A stretch of DNA of 64,000 nt from Microbacteriaceae bacterium. GTDB lineage: Bacteria > Actinomycetota > Actinomycetes > Actinomycetales > Microbacteriaceae. Below the pieces are notes generated by a model, which worked only from the letters and a program-made list of their open reading frames with translations, was not told where the DNA came from and made no database searches. Made by a program: the position numbers and the translations under genes. Of this stretch, positions 19,401 through 29,536 are shown one piece after another (within the stretch, counting starts at the first letter, position 1; every line of letters starts with the position of its first letter). Location: positions 1 to 64,000 of the forward strand of contig CANCKM010000002.1 in the NCBI GenBank assembly GCA_947378555.1, in the 5' to 3' direction.

Positions 19401-20617
19401 TCAGCAAGATTGCAGCGGGGGTTGCTTCCAAGCCCTGGTGGCTAAAGGTCCTCATTGTTTTTGGTGCAACCAGGCTGCTCAGCTTTTCATTTTTCCTCCT
19501 TTTTGCCGAGATTCAAGGCGATAACTACTGGACCAGCGCTCGCCCAGGGTATTTTGACTTTCTAAACATCTGGGATGCCGAGTGGTATGAACGCATCTAC
19601 GACCACGGGCTCGGAGGTGAACCGGGCTACTCGAGGGTGCTCCCGCTGGATGACGCCGGCAATGTGAGAGAAAACGCTTGGGCGTTCATGCCGGGCTTCC
19701 CGCTCTTGATTCGCGGTCTGAACATTATGACCGGGGTCGAGTGGAAGTACCTGGCGCCACTCACCTCGACCTTGCTAAGCCTGATCTTGGCCCTTGTCCT
19801 CTTCAAAATATTCAGCCTCAAACTATCTGAATCGACTTCGCTCTGGGCGGTTTTGCTATTTGGGCTTTCGCCGGCAGCCCCGGTGCTTCAAACCGGATAC
19901 GCCGAAACCCTGGGGCTTCTTCTACTTGCCTTGGCAATCTTTCAACTGATGCACCATCGATATGTGGCAGCCCTTCCGTTCTTGGTGTTGCTTTCGATAA
20001 CCCGCCCGGGGATGGTTGCCTTTGCGATGATGCTCGGTGGAATGTGGTTGGTTCGCTACTACAAGTTCAAACGGGGACAGGTGGATTTTCCAGTTCTAGA
20101 ACGGGTAAAACTCGCCGGACTCACTGTGGTGTCTGGGCTACTCGGATTCAGTTGGTATCTTTTTGCCGGTTGGTACACCGGGCGCCCCGATGCCTACTTG
20201 GCCACAGAGTTAGCCTGGCGATTTGGCTATACCCAAAAACAGCAACTGGTGCCGGTGGAGGGTTGGTTTATCGCCACGAGCTACCAGTTTGGCCCGGTGC
20301 TTGGCCCCGTACTCGTCGTGTTAGCCGTAGGGGCGGCGGTGCAAATGATGTTTAGCGAGCCGATAAAGGCCCTTGGCAGCGAGCTTCGTCTCTGGATTGG
20401 CGCCTATCTGCTGTATCTGCTGCTCGTCTTTTTTCCGCAGTCAAGCACCCTTCGCATTCTGCTGCCGGCCTTCCCGATTTTCGGAGCGCTCGCCGTTCTG
20501 ATTTCGAATCGAAGTCGAGGAATCAAAACGGCTGTGGTCGTTGCGCTGGTTATCGGACAGTTGGTTTGGCTGGACATCTGCTGGCTCTACGCCTCGCCGG
20601 ATTTCACGCCACCCTAG
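19346..20617 (+). CDS. PIG-V-like integral membrane mannosyltransferase family protein
   Basis: Polytopic; WDAEWYERIYDHGL and NAWAFMPGFPLL resemble PIG-V/GT-C proteins; true start may be downstream since track start overlaps dapE. Confidence 0.7.
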   Translation: MQPDLFLRECTAQVANQLVSKIAAGVASKPWWLKVLIVFGATRLLSFSFFLLFAEIQGDNYWTSARPGYFDFLNIWDAEWYERIYDHGLGGEPGYSRVLPLDDAGNVRENAWAFMPGFPLLIRGLNIMTGVEWKYLAPLTSTLLSLILALVLFKIFSLKLSESTSLWAVLLFGLSPAAPVLQTGYAETLGLLLLALAIFQLMHHRYVAALPFLVLLSITRPGMVAFAMMLGGMWLVRYYKFKRGQVDFPVLERVKLAGLTVVSGLLGFSWYLFAGWYTGRPDAYLATELAWRFGYTQKQQLVPVEGWFIATSYQFGPVLGPVLVVLAVGAAVQMMFSEPIKALGSELRLWIGAYLLYLLLVFFPQSSTLRILLPAFPIFGALAVLISNRSRGIKTAVVVALVIGQLVWLDICWLYASPDFTPP

Positions 20618-20736
20618 CCAAAACCGGCCCCACTCGAGGTCTGCATCGGCTATCGAACAACGCATCGCGTTTCTTATTCACAACTTATTGCCGTCAAACA
20701 AATTACCAACTCGTAACCTTTGAGCGCTCGAATCGG

Positions 20737-20765
20737 TTGTCGCGGTTTTTATTGTCTGGGATAAT
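20737..20765 (+). promoter_or_regulatory. Putative promoter TTGTCG-N17-GATAAT for DUF3117 gene
   Basis: -35/-10 hexamers with 17-nt spacer upstream of ATG 20807. Confidence 0.5.
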
Positions 20766-20806
20766 GGTTACAGGGCAAAACGCCGACCAATTCAAGGAGT
20801 ATTTCG

Positions 20807-20980
20807 ATGGCAGCAATGAAGCCACGCACTGGCGATGGTCCAATGGAAGCGGAGCGCGAACCACGCGGTCTGATTATCCTCAGAGTTCCACTTGAGGGTG
20901 GGGGCCGTTTGGTTGTTTCAGTTAATGAAGCCGAAGCCAAAAACCTCTTCGAGGTTCTTGACGGGGTAGTGAATAGCTAG
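20807..20980 (+). CDS. DUF3117 small protein (57 aa; below track cutoff)
   Basis: MAAMKPRTGDGPMEAEREPRGLIILRVPLEGGGRLVVSVNEAEAKNLFEVLDGVVNS, with AAGGAGT ribosome-binding site. Confidence 0.93.
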   Translation: MAAMKPRTGDGPMEAEREPRGLIILRVPLEGGGRLVVSVNEAEAKNLFEVLDGVVNS

Positions 20981-21000
20981 AAAAAGTAGCTCAAAATTTA

Positions 21001-21031
21001 AAAAAGCCGGTCAGGAATGATCGGCTTTTTT
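21001..21031 (+). terminator. Intrinsic terminator
   Basis: AAAAAGCCG(GTCAGGAATGAT)CGGCTTTTTT. Confidence 0.8.
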
Positions 21032-21037
21032 ATTTAA

Positions 21038-21709
21038 TCAGCGCTTGCTGGCGATGAGCAAGCCGTCGCCAATGGGCGATAGTGCCGAAACGAATCCATC
21101 GTGGGTGCTAAAAAAGCGAATTATGTCGCGATAGACGACTGTGGAATCGTCGCGCATGGCCGGGTCTGGAACCCGATCGCGCCAAAGTGCGTGCGCCACG
21201 GCTACAACGCCACCCGGGCGCAGCAAGCGGACGGCTTCGGCCAACTGGGCTTCCAGGGTCTCACGGTCGGCGTCTAGGAAAACCAGGTCGTAGGCGGCAT
21301 CTGCCATGTTCGACATCACGTCGATGGCTCGGCCGCTGATGACCCGGGTTCGATTTGGTTTAATAGCCGCCTCGGCAAAGGCCTGCCTCGCGGCTGCCTG
21401 GTTGTCAGGGTCGGTGTCGATGGTGGCCAGAATGGCCTGAGGTGCCGCGCTCAGTAGCCAAAGCGCAGAAACTCCGGTTCCGGTGCCGGCTTCAACTATG
21501 GCCTTGGCTCGCAGAGCGGAGGCGAGCACGGCCAAATGCGATCCAACCGACGGGGTGACGCATTCCACGCCAAGTTCCTCTGCCCGACCGCGGGCGTTTT
21601 GCAACGCCGCTGACTCTTGGGCAAAGTCTTCCGAGAACTTCCAACTGCTGATTTTGTCTACCATCTTGGCTCTAGCATAAAGGTGCGGTTGTGGTTTGCT
21701 GGGCAACAA
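21038..21709 (-). CDS. O-methyltransferase (SAM-dependent, class I)
   Basis: AIVEAGTGTGVSALWLL; YDLVFLDADRE; LLRPGGVVAVAHALW; true start possibly internal Met at about 21664. Confidence 0.88.
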   Translation of the reverse strand: MLPSKPQPHLYARAKMVDKISSWKFSEDFAQESAALQNARGRAEELGVECVTPSVGSHLAVLASALRAKAIVEAGTGTGVSALWLLSAAPQAILATIDTDPDNQAAARQAFAEAAIKPNRTRVISGRAIDVMSNMADAAYDLVFLDADRETLEAQLAEAVRLLRPGGVVAVAHALWRDRVPDPAMRDDSTVVYRDIIRFFSTHDGFVSALSPIGDGLLIASKR

Positions 21710-21726
21710 AGGGGTAACCTGAAAGG

Positions 21727-22104
21727 GTGTTTGGTCTATCTTCTGAGAAGTTTTTGATTCTGGCGGTTATCGCCGTCATTGTGCTCGGACCAAAGCGGTT
21801 GCCTCAATATGCCAAGCAGTTGGCCAACTTCGTGAAGGCCGCGCGTCGGATGGCCGACGGAGCAAAAAGCCAACTAAAAGAAGAGCTGGGCCCAGAGTTC
21901 GAAGAAGTCGATTGGCGCAAGCTTGACCCGCGTCAATACGACCCGCGTCGCATCATTCGCGAAGCCCTTCAGGATGACTTTGTTTCGACCGAAAGCGACC
22001 TGACCAAACTCACGCCCGCAAGCTCTGCCGGGGTGGCAGCCACCACTTCAATAGCAACTCTCGGTCTTGGTGAGGCCGCGCCATTCGACTCAGAGGCAAC
22101 CTAA
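21727..22104 (+). CDS. tatB: Sec-independent protein translocase TatB-like
   Basis: GTG start; MFGLSSEKFLILAVIAVIVLGPKRLPQYAKQLANFVKAAR. Confidence 0.9.
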   Translation: MFGLSSEKFLILAVIAVIVLGPKRLPQYAKQLANFVKAARRMADGAKSQLKEELGPEFEEVDWRKLDPRQYDPRRIIREALQDDFVSTESDLTKLTPASSAGVAATTSIATLGLGEAAPFDSEAT

Positions 22105-22145
22105 CAAACCCGACTCTTCAGATTTCTCAGACGGCCCCGTGGTCG

Positions 22146-23669
22146 TTAGGGCAGTCTTCGCAGAATCCTGCTGAGCAAACGAAGCAGCGGCGCCATGCGG
22201 TCATAGTGCCGACCCAGGGTTGGCAGCTTCAGTAGGTTCGAGGCAATGCCAATGGTCTTGGTCTCGGTGAATCTCAGCAGGCCATAACTTCCGTTTCGAC
22301 GACCCGAGCCGGATTCTTTCAAACCGCCCATTGGCGAATCCATCGAAGCGAAGCTGGCACGGAAACCTTCGTTGATGTTTACGCTGCCGGCATCGAGTTT
22401 GGCGGCAACTTGAATTGCCTCGGCCTGTGGCCCAACCACCGACGCGTTTAGCCCGAGCTTGCTGTCGTTGGCCAGAGCGATCGCCTCTTCAACCCGATCG
22501 TAACCGTAAACCTGAATCACGGGGCCAAAGACCTCGCTGCGGTTTAGGCGCATGTTGTCGTCTACTCCGGTCAAAACTGTCGGGGAGTAGAAATAGGGGC
22601 CCAGATCCGAAAGTGCGTGACCTCCGGCTACCAAAACTGCTCCCTGCCCGACGGCTTCGTCGATGAAGCCACTGACCCGATCAAGTTGGGCGGCGCTGGT
22701 GAGCGAGCCGACATCTTGGCTGAAGTCGGAGGACTTGCCGATTTTCAAACTGGAAACCTGGCTGGCGAGCAGTTCCAAAAACTCTTCTTTTTGTTCGTTG
22801 GCCACGTACACGCGCTCAATTGAAACGCAGAGCTGACCGGCCGAACCGAAAGCCCCCGCGATTGCGATCTCGGCTGCCCGATGAAGCTTGGCGCCACGCA
22901 AAACAATCAACGGGTTCTTACCACCGAGCTCGAGCGAGTAGCCGATCAACCTGGCTGCCGCCCGCTGAGCCACGATTCGCCCGGTGTTGCTTGAGCCGGT
23001 GAAGGCAACATAGTCGACATTGTCGGTCACGGCATTGCCAACCTCGGCGCCGTCTCCGGCAACCACAACCCAGGCGTCTTTTGGAACCCCGGCCTCAATC
23101 GCGAGGTGACGGGCGAATAAAACTGTGAGTGCCGTTTGGTTATCGGCCTTCTGAATCACCGAGTTTCCGGCTGCCAGGGCAGGCAAAACATCAAGCATGG
23201 TTAGTGCCAGCGGGTAGTTCCAAGGTGTGATGACACCGACCAAGCCGAGCGGCAGGTAATCGATAAAGGTGCGGGTGAGCACAGGCACTCCGGCCTTGGT
23301 GCGGGTGCGGCGCATCACCTTTGGCGCTATTTTGCCGTAGTAGCGAGCGGCGTTTAGCGCCCCACCAAATTCTTCGAAGGCGTGTGCTCTAGCCTTGCCG
23401 GTTTCGAGTTGCAGCAGGTCGAGAAGCTTGTCTTCCTCTTGAAGCATCAGGTCGTGCAGTTGCAGCAAAATCTGCGCTCGATCGCGCACCGAGGTCTCTG
23501 CCCAACTGATTTGAGTTTGCCTTGCCTCGGCGGCAGCACCAGCAACTTGCGAGGCGGATTGCTGCGGCAGGTCGTAAATTTTCTTGCCGGTGCTCGGGTT
23601 GATAACCGCAACGGTGGTTTCGGTTTTGCCTAGATGCGCCAGCAGGCCGGCGATGCTTATTTCACTCAT
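22146..23669 (-). CDS. Aldehyde dehydrogenase family (succinate-semialdehyde dehydrogenase-like)
   Basis: GVITPWNYPLALT; SLELGGKNPLIVL; GSAGQLCVSIERVYV. Confidence 0.93.
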   Translation of the reverse strand: MSEISIAGLLAHLGKTETTVAVINPSTGKKIYDLPQQSASQVAGAAAEARQTQISWAETSVRDRAQILLQLHDLMLQEEDKLLDLLQLETGKARAHAFEEFGGALNAARYYGKIAPKVMRRTRTKAGVPVLTRTFIDYLPLGLVGVITPWNYPLALTMLDVLPALAAGNSVIQKADNQTALTVLFARHLAIEAGVPKDAWVVVAGDGAEVGNAVTDNVDYVAFTGSSNTGRIVAQRAAARLIGYSLELGGKNPLIVLRGAKLHRAAEIAIAGAFGSAGQLCVSIERVYVANEQKEEFLELLASQVSSLKIGKSSDFSQDVGSLTSAAQLDRVSGFIDEAVGQGAVLVAGGHALSDLGPYFYSPTVLTGVDDNMRLNRSEVFGPVIQVYGYDRVEEAIALANDSKLGLNASVVGPQAEAIQVAAKLDAGSVNINEGFRASFASMDSPMGGLKESGSGRRNGSYGLLRFTETKTIGIASNLLKLPTLGRHYDRMAPLLRLLSRILRRLP

Positions 23670-24790
23670 TTTCCAACTCTAAGAGCAAGGTTGCGTTTTG
23701 CTAAACCGAGGGGCATTTTGGCAAAGGTTTCGGCTATTTTTACGATGGATACCGCCGCCGCGTCCTGCGGTTTCTCGTCCACCACGGGTTTGCCGTTGTC
23801 GCTGCCCTCACGCAATGCCACGCTCATGGCAATCTGGCCGAGCACCGGAACCGCGGTTCCAGAAAGCTTGCTGAGTCGATCGGCCACGTCCTGGCCGCCA
23901 CCCGACCCGAATATCTCGAGTTTTGAGCCATCGGGCATCGGAAGCCAAGACATGTTCTCGATAACGCCGAATACGGCCTGACCGGTTTGCAAGCCAACGG
24001 CGCCGGATCGCTCGGCAACCTCGGCGGCCGCCAACTGGGGCGTTGTCACCACAACGGTCTTTGCGGTTGGCAGCAGCTGACCGAGGCTGATTGCCACGTC
24101 GCCGGTGCCAGGTGGCAAATCAACCAACAGAAAATCTAAGTCGCCCCAGTAAACATCGGTCAGGAACTGGGAAATGGCTCGGTGCAGCATTGGGCCGCGC
24201 CAGGCCACCGGTTGGTTGTCTTCTAGGAACATGCCGATTGAAATTACTTTGACCCCGAAGGCGACGGGGGGAAGAATCAACTCGTCAACTCGAGTCGGCT
24301 TATCGGTTAGGCCAAGTTGCCCGGGAATCGAAAAACCAAAAATATCGGCGTCGATTAGCCCAACCCGAAACCCCTTGGCGGCCAGCGCAACGGCAAGGTT
24401 AGCGGTGATCGAAGACTTGCCAACCCCACCCTTGCCAGAGCCAATCAGGAAGATTCTGGTTAGGCTATCGGCGCCAAACGGGTTGCTTCTTGCCGGCTTG
24501 CCGGCACGCAGCTTGAGCTTGAGGGCATCGCGTTCGGTCTGGGTCATCACCGAGAGTGAAACCTTCACCGAGCTGATGCCCGGCACCGCCGAGACGGCAT
24601 CCATCGTCTCTCGTTCGATTCTGGCAGAGGCTGGGCAACCGACCACGGTCAATTTCACTTCGATGTGAGCCGCGCCGGCCGAGTCGATCGTGACCTCACC
24701 AATCATGTCGAGGTCGGGCAATGGCAATCTAAGTTCGGGGTCGATGACGGTGCTCAGGGCGCGGTCAACCAGCAGTTTCAGCTGGCTCAT
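23666..24790 (-). CDS. Mrp/NBP35-family Fe-S carrier P-loop ATPase
   Basis: GSGKGGVGKSSITANLAVALA; DADIFGFSIPGQLG; LLVDLPPGTGDVAISL. Confidence 0.95.
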   Translation of the reverse strand: MSQLKLLVDRALSTVIDPELRLPLPDLDMIGEVTIDSAGAAHIEVKLTVVGCPASARIERETMDAVSAVPGISSVKVSLSVMTQTERDALKLKLRAGKPARSNPFGADSLTRIFLIGSGKGGVGKSSITANLAVALAAKGFRVGLIDADIFGFSIPGQLGLTDKPTRVDELILPPVAFGVKVISIGMFLEDNQPVAWRGPMLHRAISQFLTDVYWGDLDFLLVDLPPGTGDVAISLGQLLPTAKTVVVTTPQLAAAEVAERSGAVGLQTGQAVFGVIENMSWLPMPDGSKLEIFGSGGGQDVADRLSKLSGTAVPVLGQIAMSVALREGSDNGKPVVDEKPQDAAAVSIVKIAETFAKMPLGLAKRNLALRVGK

Positions 24791-25302
24791 TTCGATTTTT
24801 TGCTGGGTTTGTCGCCGCGCAGTTCCTCTACGAGTTCACGCATCAAATCCCGAAGTTCGTCGCGAACAAAGTCTTTGCTCGCCAACTCTTCGATGGCCAA
24901 GCGCAGCGCAACCACCTCGCGAGCCAAGTATTCGGTGTCGGCAAGGTTGCGTTCGGCGCGCTGGCGATCCTGCTCGGTTTTGACTCGGTCGCGGTCCGAC
25001 TCGCGGTTCTGAGCCAAGAGGATCAGGGGTGCGGCGTATGAAGCCTGCAACGAAAGAATCATGGTCAGCAAGGTGAAGTTCAGGTTACGCGGGTCAAATT
25101 GCCAACCCTCGGGGGCCAGCGAGTTCCAGGTAAGCCAGAGAGTCACGAAGACGGTCATCCAAATCAGGAATCCGCCGGTTCCCATGGCACGTGCGAAACC
25201 CTCAGAGGCACGACCAAAGCTTTCTTGGTTGATGCTCAGCTTTGGCAAAATCCGGTCACGTTGGCGAAACGGGGAGTCGAGGCGGTCGCGAGATCTAGCC
25301 AT
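24787..25302 (-). CDS. DUF1003 membrane protein
   Basis: MARSRDRLDSPFRQ start; GTGGFLIWMTVFVTLWLTWN...FTLLTMILSLQASYAAPLILLAQNR. Confidence 0.88.
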   Translation of the reverse strand: MARSRDRLDSPFRQRDRILPKLSINQESFGRASEGFARAMGTGGFLIWMTVFVTLWLTWNSLAPEGWQFDPRNLNFTLLTMILSLQASYAAPLILLAQNRESDRDRVKTEQDRQRAERNLADTEYLAREVVALRLAIEELASKDFVRDELRDLMRELVEELRGDKPSKKSK

Positions 25303-26548
25303 TCGCCACCTCCGGTTCCTCTCCAGAGCGCCAGTCGTCGGGCAGCAGGTGATCGAGCACGTCGTCAACGGTGACCACGCCAATTAGGTGGTGGTGTTCG
25401 TCGACTACCGGAAGCGCAACCAGGTTGTAGTTGGCAAGGGTGCGGTGGATTGCTTGAATCGGAGTGTTGGCTCGAACCGGCTCAAGTTCGGTGTCAAGCA
25501 GGGTTCCGAGACGTTCGTGTGGCGGGTAGCGCAGCATTCTTTGGAAGTGCACAACCCCCAGGTATCGACCGGTTGCAACCTCATAGGGCGGCAGGGTCAC
25601 AAAGACCGAGGCTGCCAAGGCTGGTGCAACCTCTTGCCGGCGAATCAAGGCCATTGCCTCGGCAACGGTGGCATCGGCGGCGCAAATAATGGGTTCGGTT
25701 GTCATCAGACCACCGGCGGTGAAGGGCGCGTATTGCATCAGCATGCGAATATCGTCGGCTTCTTCTTCGTCCATCAGTTCCAGAATGGCTTCGGTTCGAG
25801 CCTCCGGCAGGTTCGCCATAAGGTCGGCCGCGTCGTCTGGTTCCATGAGGTCCAAAACCTCGGCGGCGCGTTCGTCATCGAGTTCTTGGATGATGTCGAT
25901 CTGCTCATCCTCGGGCAGTTCCTCAAGCACATCGGCCAAGCGCTCGTCGTCGAGTTCCTCGGCAACCTCGATCATGCGTTCATCCGGCAAATCCAAAAGT
26001 GCACTCGCCAGGTCGGCGGGGCGCATGTCGGCGTAGGTGGCAATCAACTGCTGAGCGCTTTGGTTCTCGTCACCCTTGGCTTCTTCGCTCACCTGATCCC
26101 AAGCGGCAAAGAGGGTTGCCCCGCGCGCAAACGGCGAGGCGGAGGTCTTTGGTCGGCGCAAAAAGAGCTCGACGGTGGTCCACTCCTTGCGCCTATTTTG
26201 TTCCACGGCTAAGTCTTCGATGTTGGCAAGGCCCGAGCCATCCAGCAGGTTCACCTTGCGACCGAGCATCTCGGCAATTACCCGAACCTCTTGCCCGCGT
26301 TGGGTGAATCGGCGCAGGTCAATTAGCCCGGTGGTGATTACCTGACCCGGCGCGATGGATGTGACCCGGGTGATTGGCACGAAAACTCTGCGGCGTCCAC
26401 TCATCTCAACCAGCAGGCCGGTTGCCTTGGGAGCTCCAGTTTTGCGGTACGAGATTAGAACGTCGATGACTTTTCCAACGCGGTCTCCCACGGGGTCAAA
26501 GACGCCACAGCCAGCCAATCTGGCGACAAATACTCTCGTTGCGCTCAC
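25295..26548 (-). CDS. PRC-barrel / MgtE N-terminal / CBS domain protein without TM channel domain
   Basis: GDRVGKVIDVLISYR; repeated LDDERLADVLEELPEDEQIDIIQELDDERAAEVLDLME; CBS pair at C terminus. Confidence 0.9.
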   Translation of the reverse strand: MSATRVFVARLAGCGVFDPVGDRVGKVIDVLISYRKTGAPKATGLLVEMSGRRRVFVPITRVTSIAPGQVITTGLIDLRRFTQRGQEVRVIAEMLGRKVNLLDGSGLANIEDLAVEQNRRKEWTTVELFLRRPKTSASPFARGATLFAAWDQVSEEAKGDENQSAQQLIATYADMRPADLASALLDLPDERMIEVAEELDDERLADVLEELPEDEQIDIIQELDDERAAEVLDLMEPDDAADLMANLPEARTEAILELMDEEEADDIRMLMQYAPFTAGGLMTTEPIICAADATVAEAMALIRRQEVAPALAASVFVTLPPYEVATGRYLGVVHFQRMLRYPPHERLGTLLDTELEPVRANTPIQAIHRTLANYNLVALPVVDEHHHLIGVVTVDDVLDHLLPDDWRSGEEPEVANG

Positions 26549-26594
26549 AGAATAACCTTAGACGTTTGAAGCGACGCCGTGTCAGAATGAACGG

Positions 26595-27095
26595 GTGAAG
26601 AAGACAGAAAATTCTGGGGCGGGCCGCTCCATAAGCCCGGTGATTCCTCAAGGCGTTGAAGTTGCCGAGTTTGAACAGTATCTGGATGCCGTCAAATTTG
26701 TTGACCGCATCGTCTCTGGCAGTTTTCCGGCAGCTTTTATCGCCATCGTTGGCAGCGACCTGAAAACTGTTGAACGCCTGCGCGGACGGGTCAGCTACGC
26801 AAGGGTTGCCCTGAGCGGCCTAGTGACCGGGTCCTGGGTCGGATTAATCTTTGGTTTGCTGTTCAGTGGAACCAGCGAGGCGACAACGACTATCAACTAT
26901 TCATCGCTGGCTTCCTCGGTAATTTTGGGTGCCGGCCTCATGATGTTGATCAACGTGGTGCGATTCAGTCTCAACCCGAACAAGCGTCAGTTTCTGAGCA
27001 GCTCGATGGTCATTGCCGGCAAATACGTCGTGGTTGTGCCCCATGATTTGGCTGATCAGGCCAGAAAAGCCTCCGAGGCTAGTCCCGTAAAGTAG
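26595..27095 (+). CDS. General stress protein 17M-like (YflT-type) membrane protein
   Basis: Two TM segments; FPAAFIAIVGSDLKTVERLRGRVSYARVALSGLVTGSWVGLIFGLLF. Confidence 0.75.
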   Translation: MKKTENSGAGRSISPVIPQGVEVAEFEQYLDAVKFVDRIVSGSFPAAFIAIVGSDLKTVERLRGRVSYARVALSGLVTGSWVGLIFGLLFSGTSEATTTINYSSLASSVILGAGLMMLINVVRFSLNPNKRQFLSSSMVIAGKYVVVVPHDLADQARKASEASPVK

Positions 27096-28524
27096 CCATC
27101 CAAGCTTCGACTTCGAGAGCGGTTCGAGGCAGCGCCGAGCTGAGGTTTTCGACACCGGTTTCGGTGACCAAAACATCGTCCTCAATCCTGACCCCGATGC
27201 CGCGAAAGCGCTCTGGAATCAACAGGTCGTCCGGCTGAAAATACAGTCCCGGTTCGATCGTGAAAATCATTCCCGGCTGCAACTCACCCTCGACGTAAAG
27301 CTCTCTTCTAGCTTGGGCGCAATCGTGCACGTCGAGCCCAAGATGGTGGCTGGTTCCGTGCACCATCCATCGTCTATGGAACTGCTTTTCAGGCTCTAGT
27401 GATTCCTCGGCCGAAACCGGAAGCAAACCCCACGCGGCGGTCTTTTGGGCAATCACGCGCATCGCCGCGGCGTGAATCTCGCGAAACTTTACTCCTGGCT
27501 TGGCAATCGCGAAGGCTGCGTCGGCCGCCTCGCGAACCGCCTCGTAGATCTCGCGCTGAATGTCGCTGAACTCACCGTTGATGGGAAGCGTGCGAGTGAT
27601 ATCCGCGGTGTAAAGGCTGTCGACCTCGACCCCGGCGTCAACCAGAATCAAGTCGCCTGGCAAAACCTCACCGGTGTTGATGATCCAGTGCAGCGTGCAG
27701 GCGTTGGAACCGGAAGCGGAGATGGTCTCGTAGCCCAAATTATTGCCAAGGGCGCGGGCCTCGGCAAAGAAAGCACCCTCAACCACTCGTTCGCCACGCG
27801 TGGCCCGTACGGCTCGAGGAAGGCTGCGAACCACGGCCTCAAAACCGGTGACCGAAGCCGCGATGGCCTTGCGCATCTCGGTGATTTCAAAGGAATCTTT
27901 CACCAGACGCAACTCCGAAACGAACTCGACCAGGGTCTCATCGGTCAGGTCAACCACATCGTTGCCCGGTAGCGAGGCGCGATAGCCGGCAAAATCCTTT
28001 AGGGTGCGGGTCTCGAGCGCCAGCAGCGAGCTAACCTGAGCCAAGGAAGGTCTGGCTCCGACCCAAAACTCGCCGATTGCCGGGTTGGCAAAGAACTCGT
28101 CGGAATCGCGACCTGCGGTTTCTCTAAAGAACAAGGTTTCCTGAGTGGCTCCTTCGGCGCCTCGGGCGTCGATGACCAAAACGGAATCTGGCACTGAATC
28201 GGTGCCCCAGCCGGTGAGGTGGGCAAAAGCCGAGTGGGCCCGATACATGTACTCGGTGTCGTTCGACCTGGTTTTGGCGGCACCCGACTCGATGATGATC
28301 ACTTTTCCGGCGAAGGCTTCGGCCACTGCGGAACGGCGCTCAGCGGCAAAGGGGGCAACCTCGGCGGCAGCGGGAAGGTTGGGTTCGCGCTCGGCCCATC
28401 CAGAGGCAATGAAGGATTGAAAAGCTTCACTCGTTGGGGTGCGGGATCGATTGGTACCGCGACTTTCGAGTTCCTGTTCGGCTTCGAGTTGGTCGGAACC
28501 GGTTTCGTGGGCGTCTTTACTCAT
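27079..28524 (-). CDS. pepP: Xaa-Pro aminopeptidase (aminopeptidase P family)
   Basis: ILVDAGVEVDSLYTADITRTLPI; HGTSHHLGLDVHD; MIFTIEPGLYFQ; start placed at MSKDAHETG. Confidence 0.94.
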   Translation of the reverse strand: MSKDAHETGSDQLEAEQELESRGTNRSRTPTSEAFQSFIASGWAEREPNLPAAAEVAPFAAERRSAVAEAFAGKVIIIESGAAKTRSNDTEYMYRAHSAFAHLTGWGTDSVPDSVLVIDARGAEGATQETLFFRETAGRDSDEFFANPAIGEFWVGARPSLAQVSSLLALETRTLKDFAGYRASLPGNDVVDLTDETLVEFVSELRLVKDSFEITEMRKAIAASVTGFEAVVRSLPRAVRATRGERVVEGAFFAEARALGNNLGYETISASGSNACTLHWIINTGEVLPGDLILVDAGVEVDSLYTADITRTLPINGEFSDIQREIYEAVREAADAAFAIAKPGVKFREIHAAAMRVIAQKTAAWGLLPVSAEESLEPEKQFHRRWMVHGTSHHLGLDVHDCAQARRELYVEGELQPGMIFTIEPGLYFQPDDLLIPERFRGIGVRIEDDVLVTETGVENLSSALPRTALEVEAWMATLRD

Positions 28525-28600
28525 GGTCTCATTCTGCCAAGAAGCCACCGCGTTTCTGAACCAAACGGTAACTTTGAATAGACATAGAAGAGGGAACAGC

Positions 28601-29497
28601 ATGCTGAGTTCAACGGCCAAGATCGATCTTCACTCACATTCCACGCGATCAGACGGAAAAGGCTCACCGGAACAGGTGGTCACCGAGGCGGTTGCGGCCG
28701 GCCTCGATGTGATTGCATTGACCGATCACGACACCACGAGCGGTTGGGCAGAGGGATCCGAGACCGCCAAGCGGCTGGGCATCGGCTTCATAGCCGGCAT
28801 CGAAGTCACCACCCGGGCCAGCGTCATCAACGATGAGGGCGAGGGTCAGCGTTTCTCGGTACACATGCTCGCATATTTGCCAGATCCCAAAAACGTTGAA
28901 CTTCAGTCGGAGCTGACCGATTCGTCTGAGAGTCGCCGAGTTCGTCTCAAGAAAATCACCGAACGACTTTCCGAAGACTACGACATTGACTGGGATGCCG
29001 TTGAGGTCGAACTGGCTTCTGGCAAAACCGCTGGTCGCCCGGCGGTTGCCGATGCCATGATCAAGCGCGGCATCATCAAGGCTCGCGAAGAATTTTTCGA
29101 GTTTGTGTTCCCGGGTTCTAAATACTACGAACCGAATCGGGGAGTGCCAGAAACCTACGAGGCAATCCGATTGATCAGACGTGCCGGGGGAGTGCCGGTA
29201 ATTGCGCACCCGATGGCTCGCGGCAATGGCCCGACACCCGGTCAACCCATGCCGGTTGCACACTTTGAGTCAATGATTGAGGCCGGGCTCGGCGGCTTTG
29301 AGGCCTATCACCGCGACGTCCCTGAGCATGTGACCCAGTGGCTCGAGAAAATGGCTTTTGAACACGATTTGGTGCTCACCGGTTCGAGCGACTACCACGG
29401 CACTGGCAAGCCAAACCGACTCGGCGAACGACTCACCTCGGCTGCGAACCTAGAGAAAATCATTTCTCAGGCGACAGGATTTGCCGCACAACTCTAA
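28601..29497 (+). CDS. PHP-domain metal-dependent phosphoesterase
   Basis: IDLHSHSTRSDGKGSPEQVV; VIALTDHDTTSG; VPVIAHPMARG; GSSDYHGTGK. Confidence 0.93.
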   Translation: MLSSTAKIDLHSHSTRSDGKGSPEQVVTEAVAAGLDVIALTDHDTTSGWAEGSETAKRLGIGFIAGIEVTTRASVINDEGEGQRFSVHMLAYLPDPKNVELQSELTDSSESRRVRLKKITERLSEDYDIDWDAVEVELASGKTAGRPAVADAMIKRGIIKAREEFFEFVFPGSKYYEPNRGVPETYEAIRLIRRAGGVPVIAHPMARGNGPTPGQPMPVAHFESMIEAGLGGFEAYHRDVPEHVTQWLEKMAFEHDLVLTGSSDYHGTGKPNRLGERLTSAANLEKIISQATGFAAQL

Positions 29498-29536
29498 ACC
29501 CTTTGGTTTATGAGCCGTGCCGGTTATCTTCGGAAA

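Noticed and set aside
25668-26036. Serine-rich 122-aa plus-strand ORF (SSSSSSWMMSICSSSGSSSSTSAK)
   Set aside because: Antisense shadow of the Asp/Glu-rich MgtE_N repeats on the minus strand; no independent evidence for coding.
25295-26548. MgtE-like protein lacking the transmembrane channel domain looked truncated
   Set aside because: PRC-barrel/MgtE_N/CBS proteins without TM domain are a normal conserved actinobacterial family at this locus next to DUF1003 and mrp.
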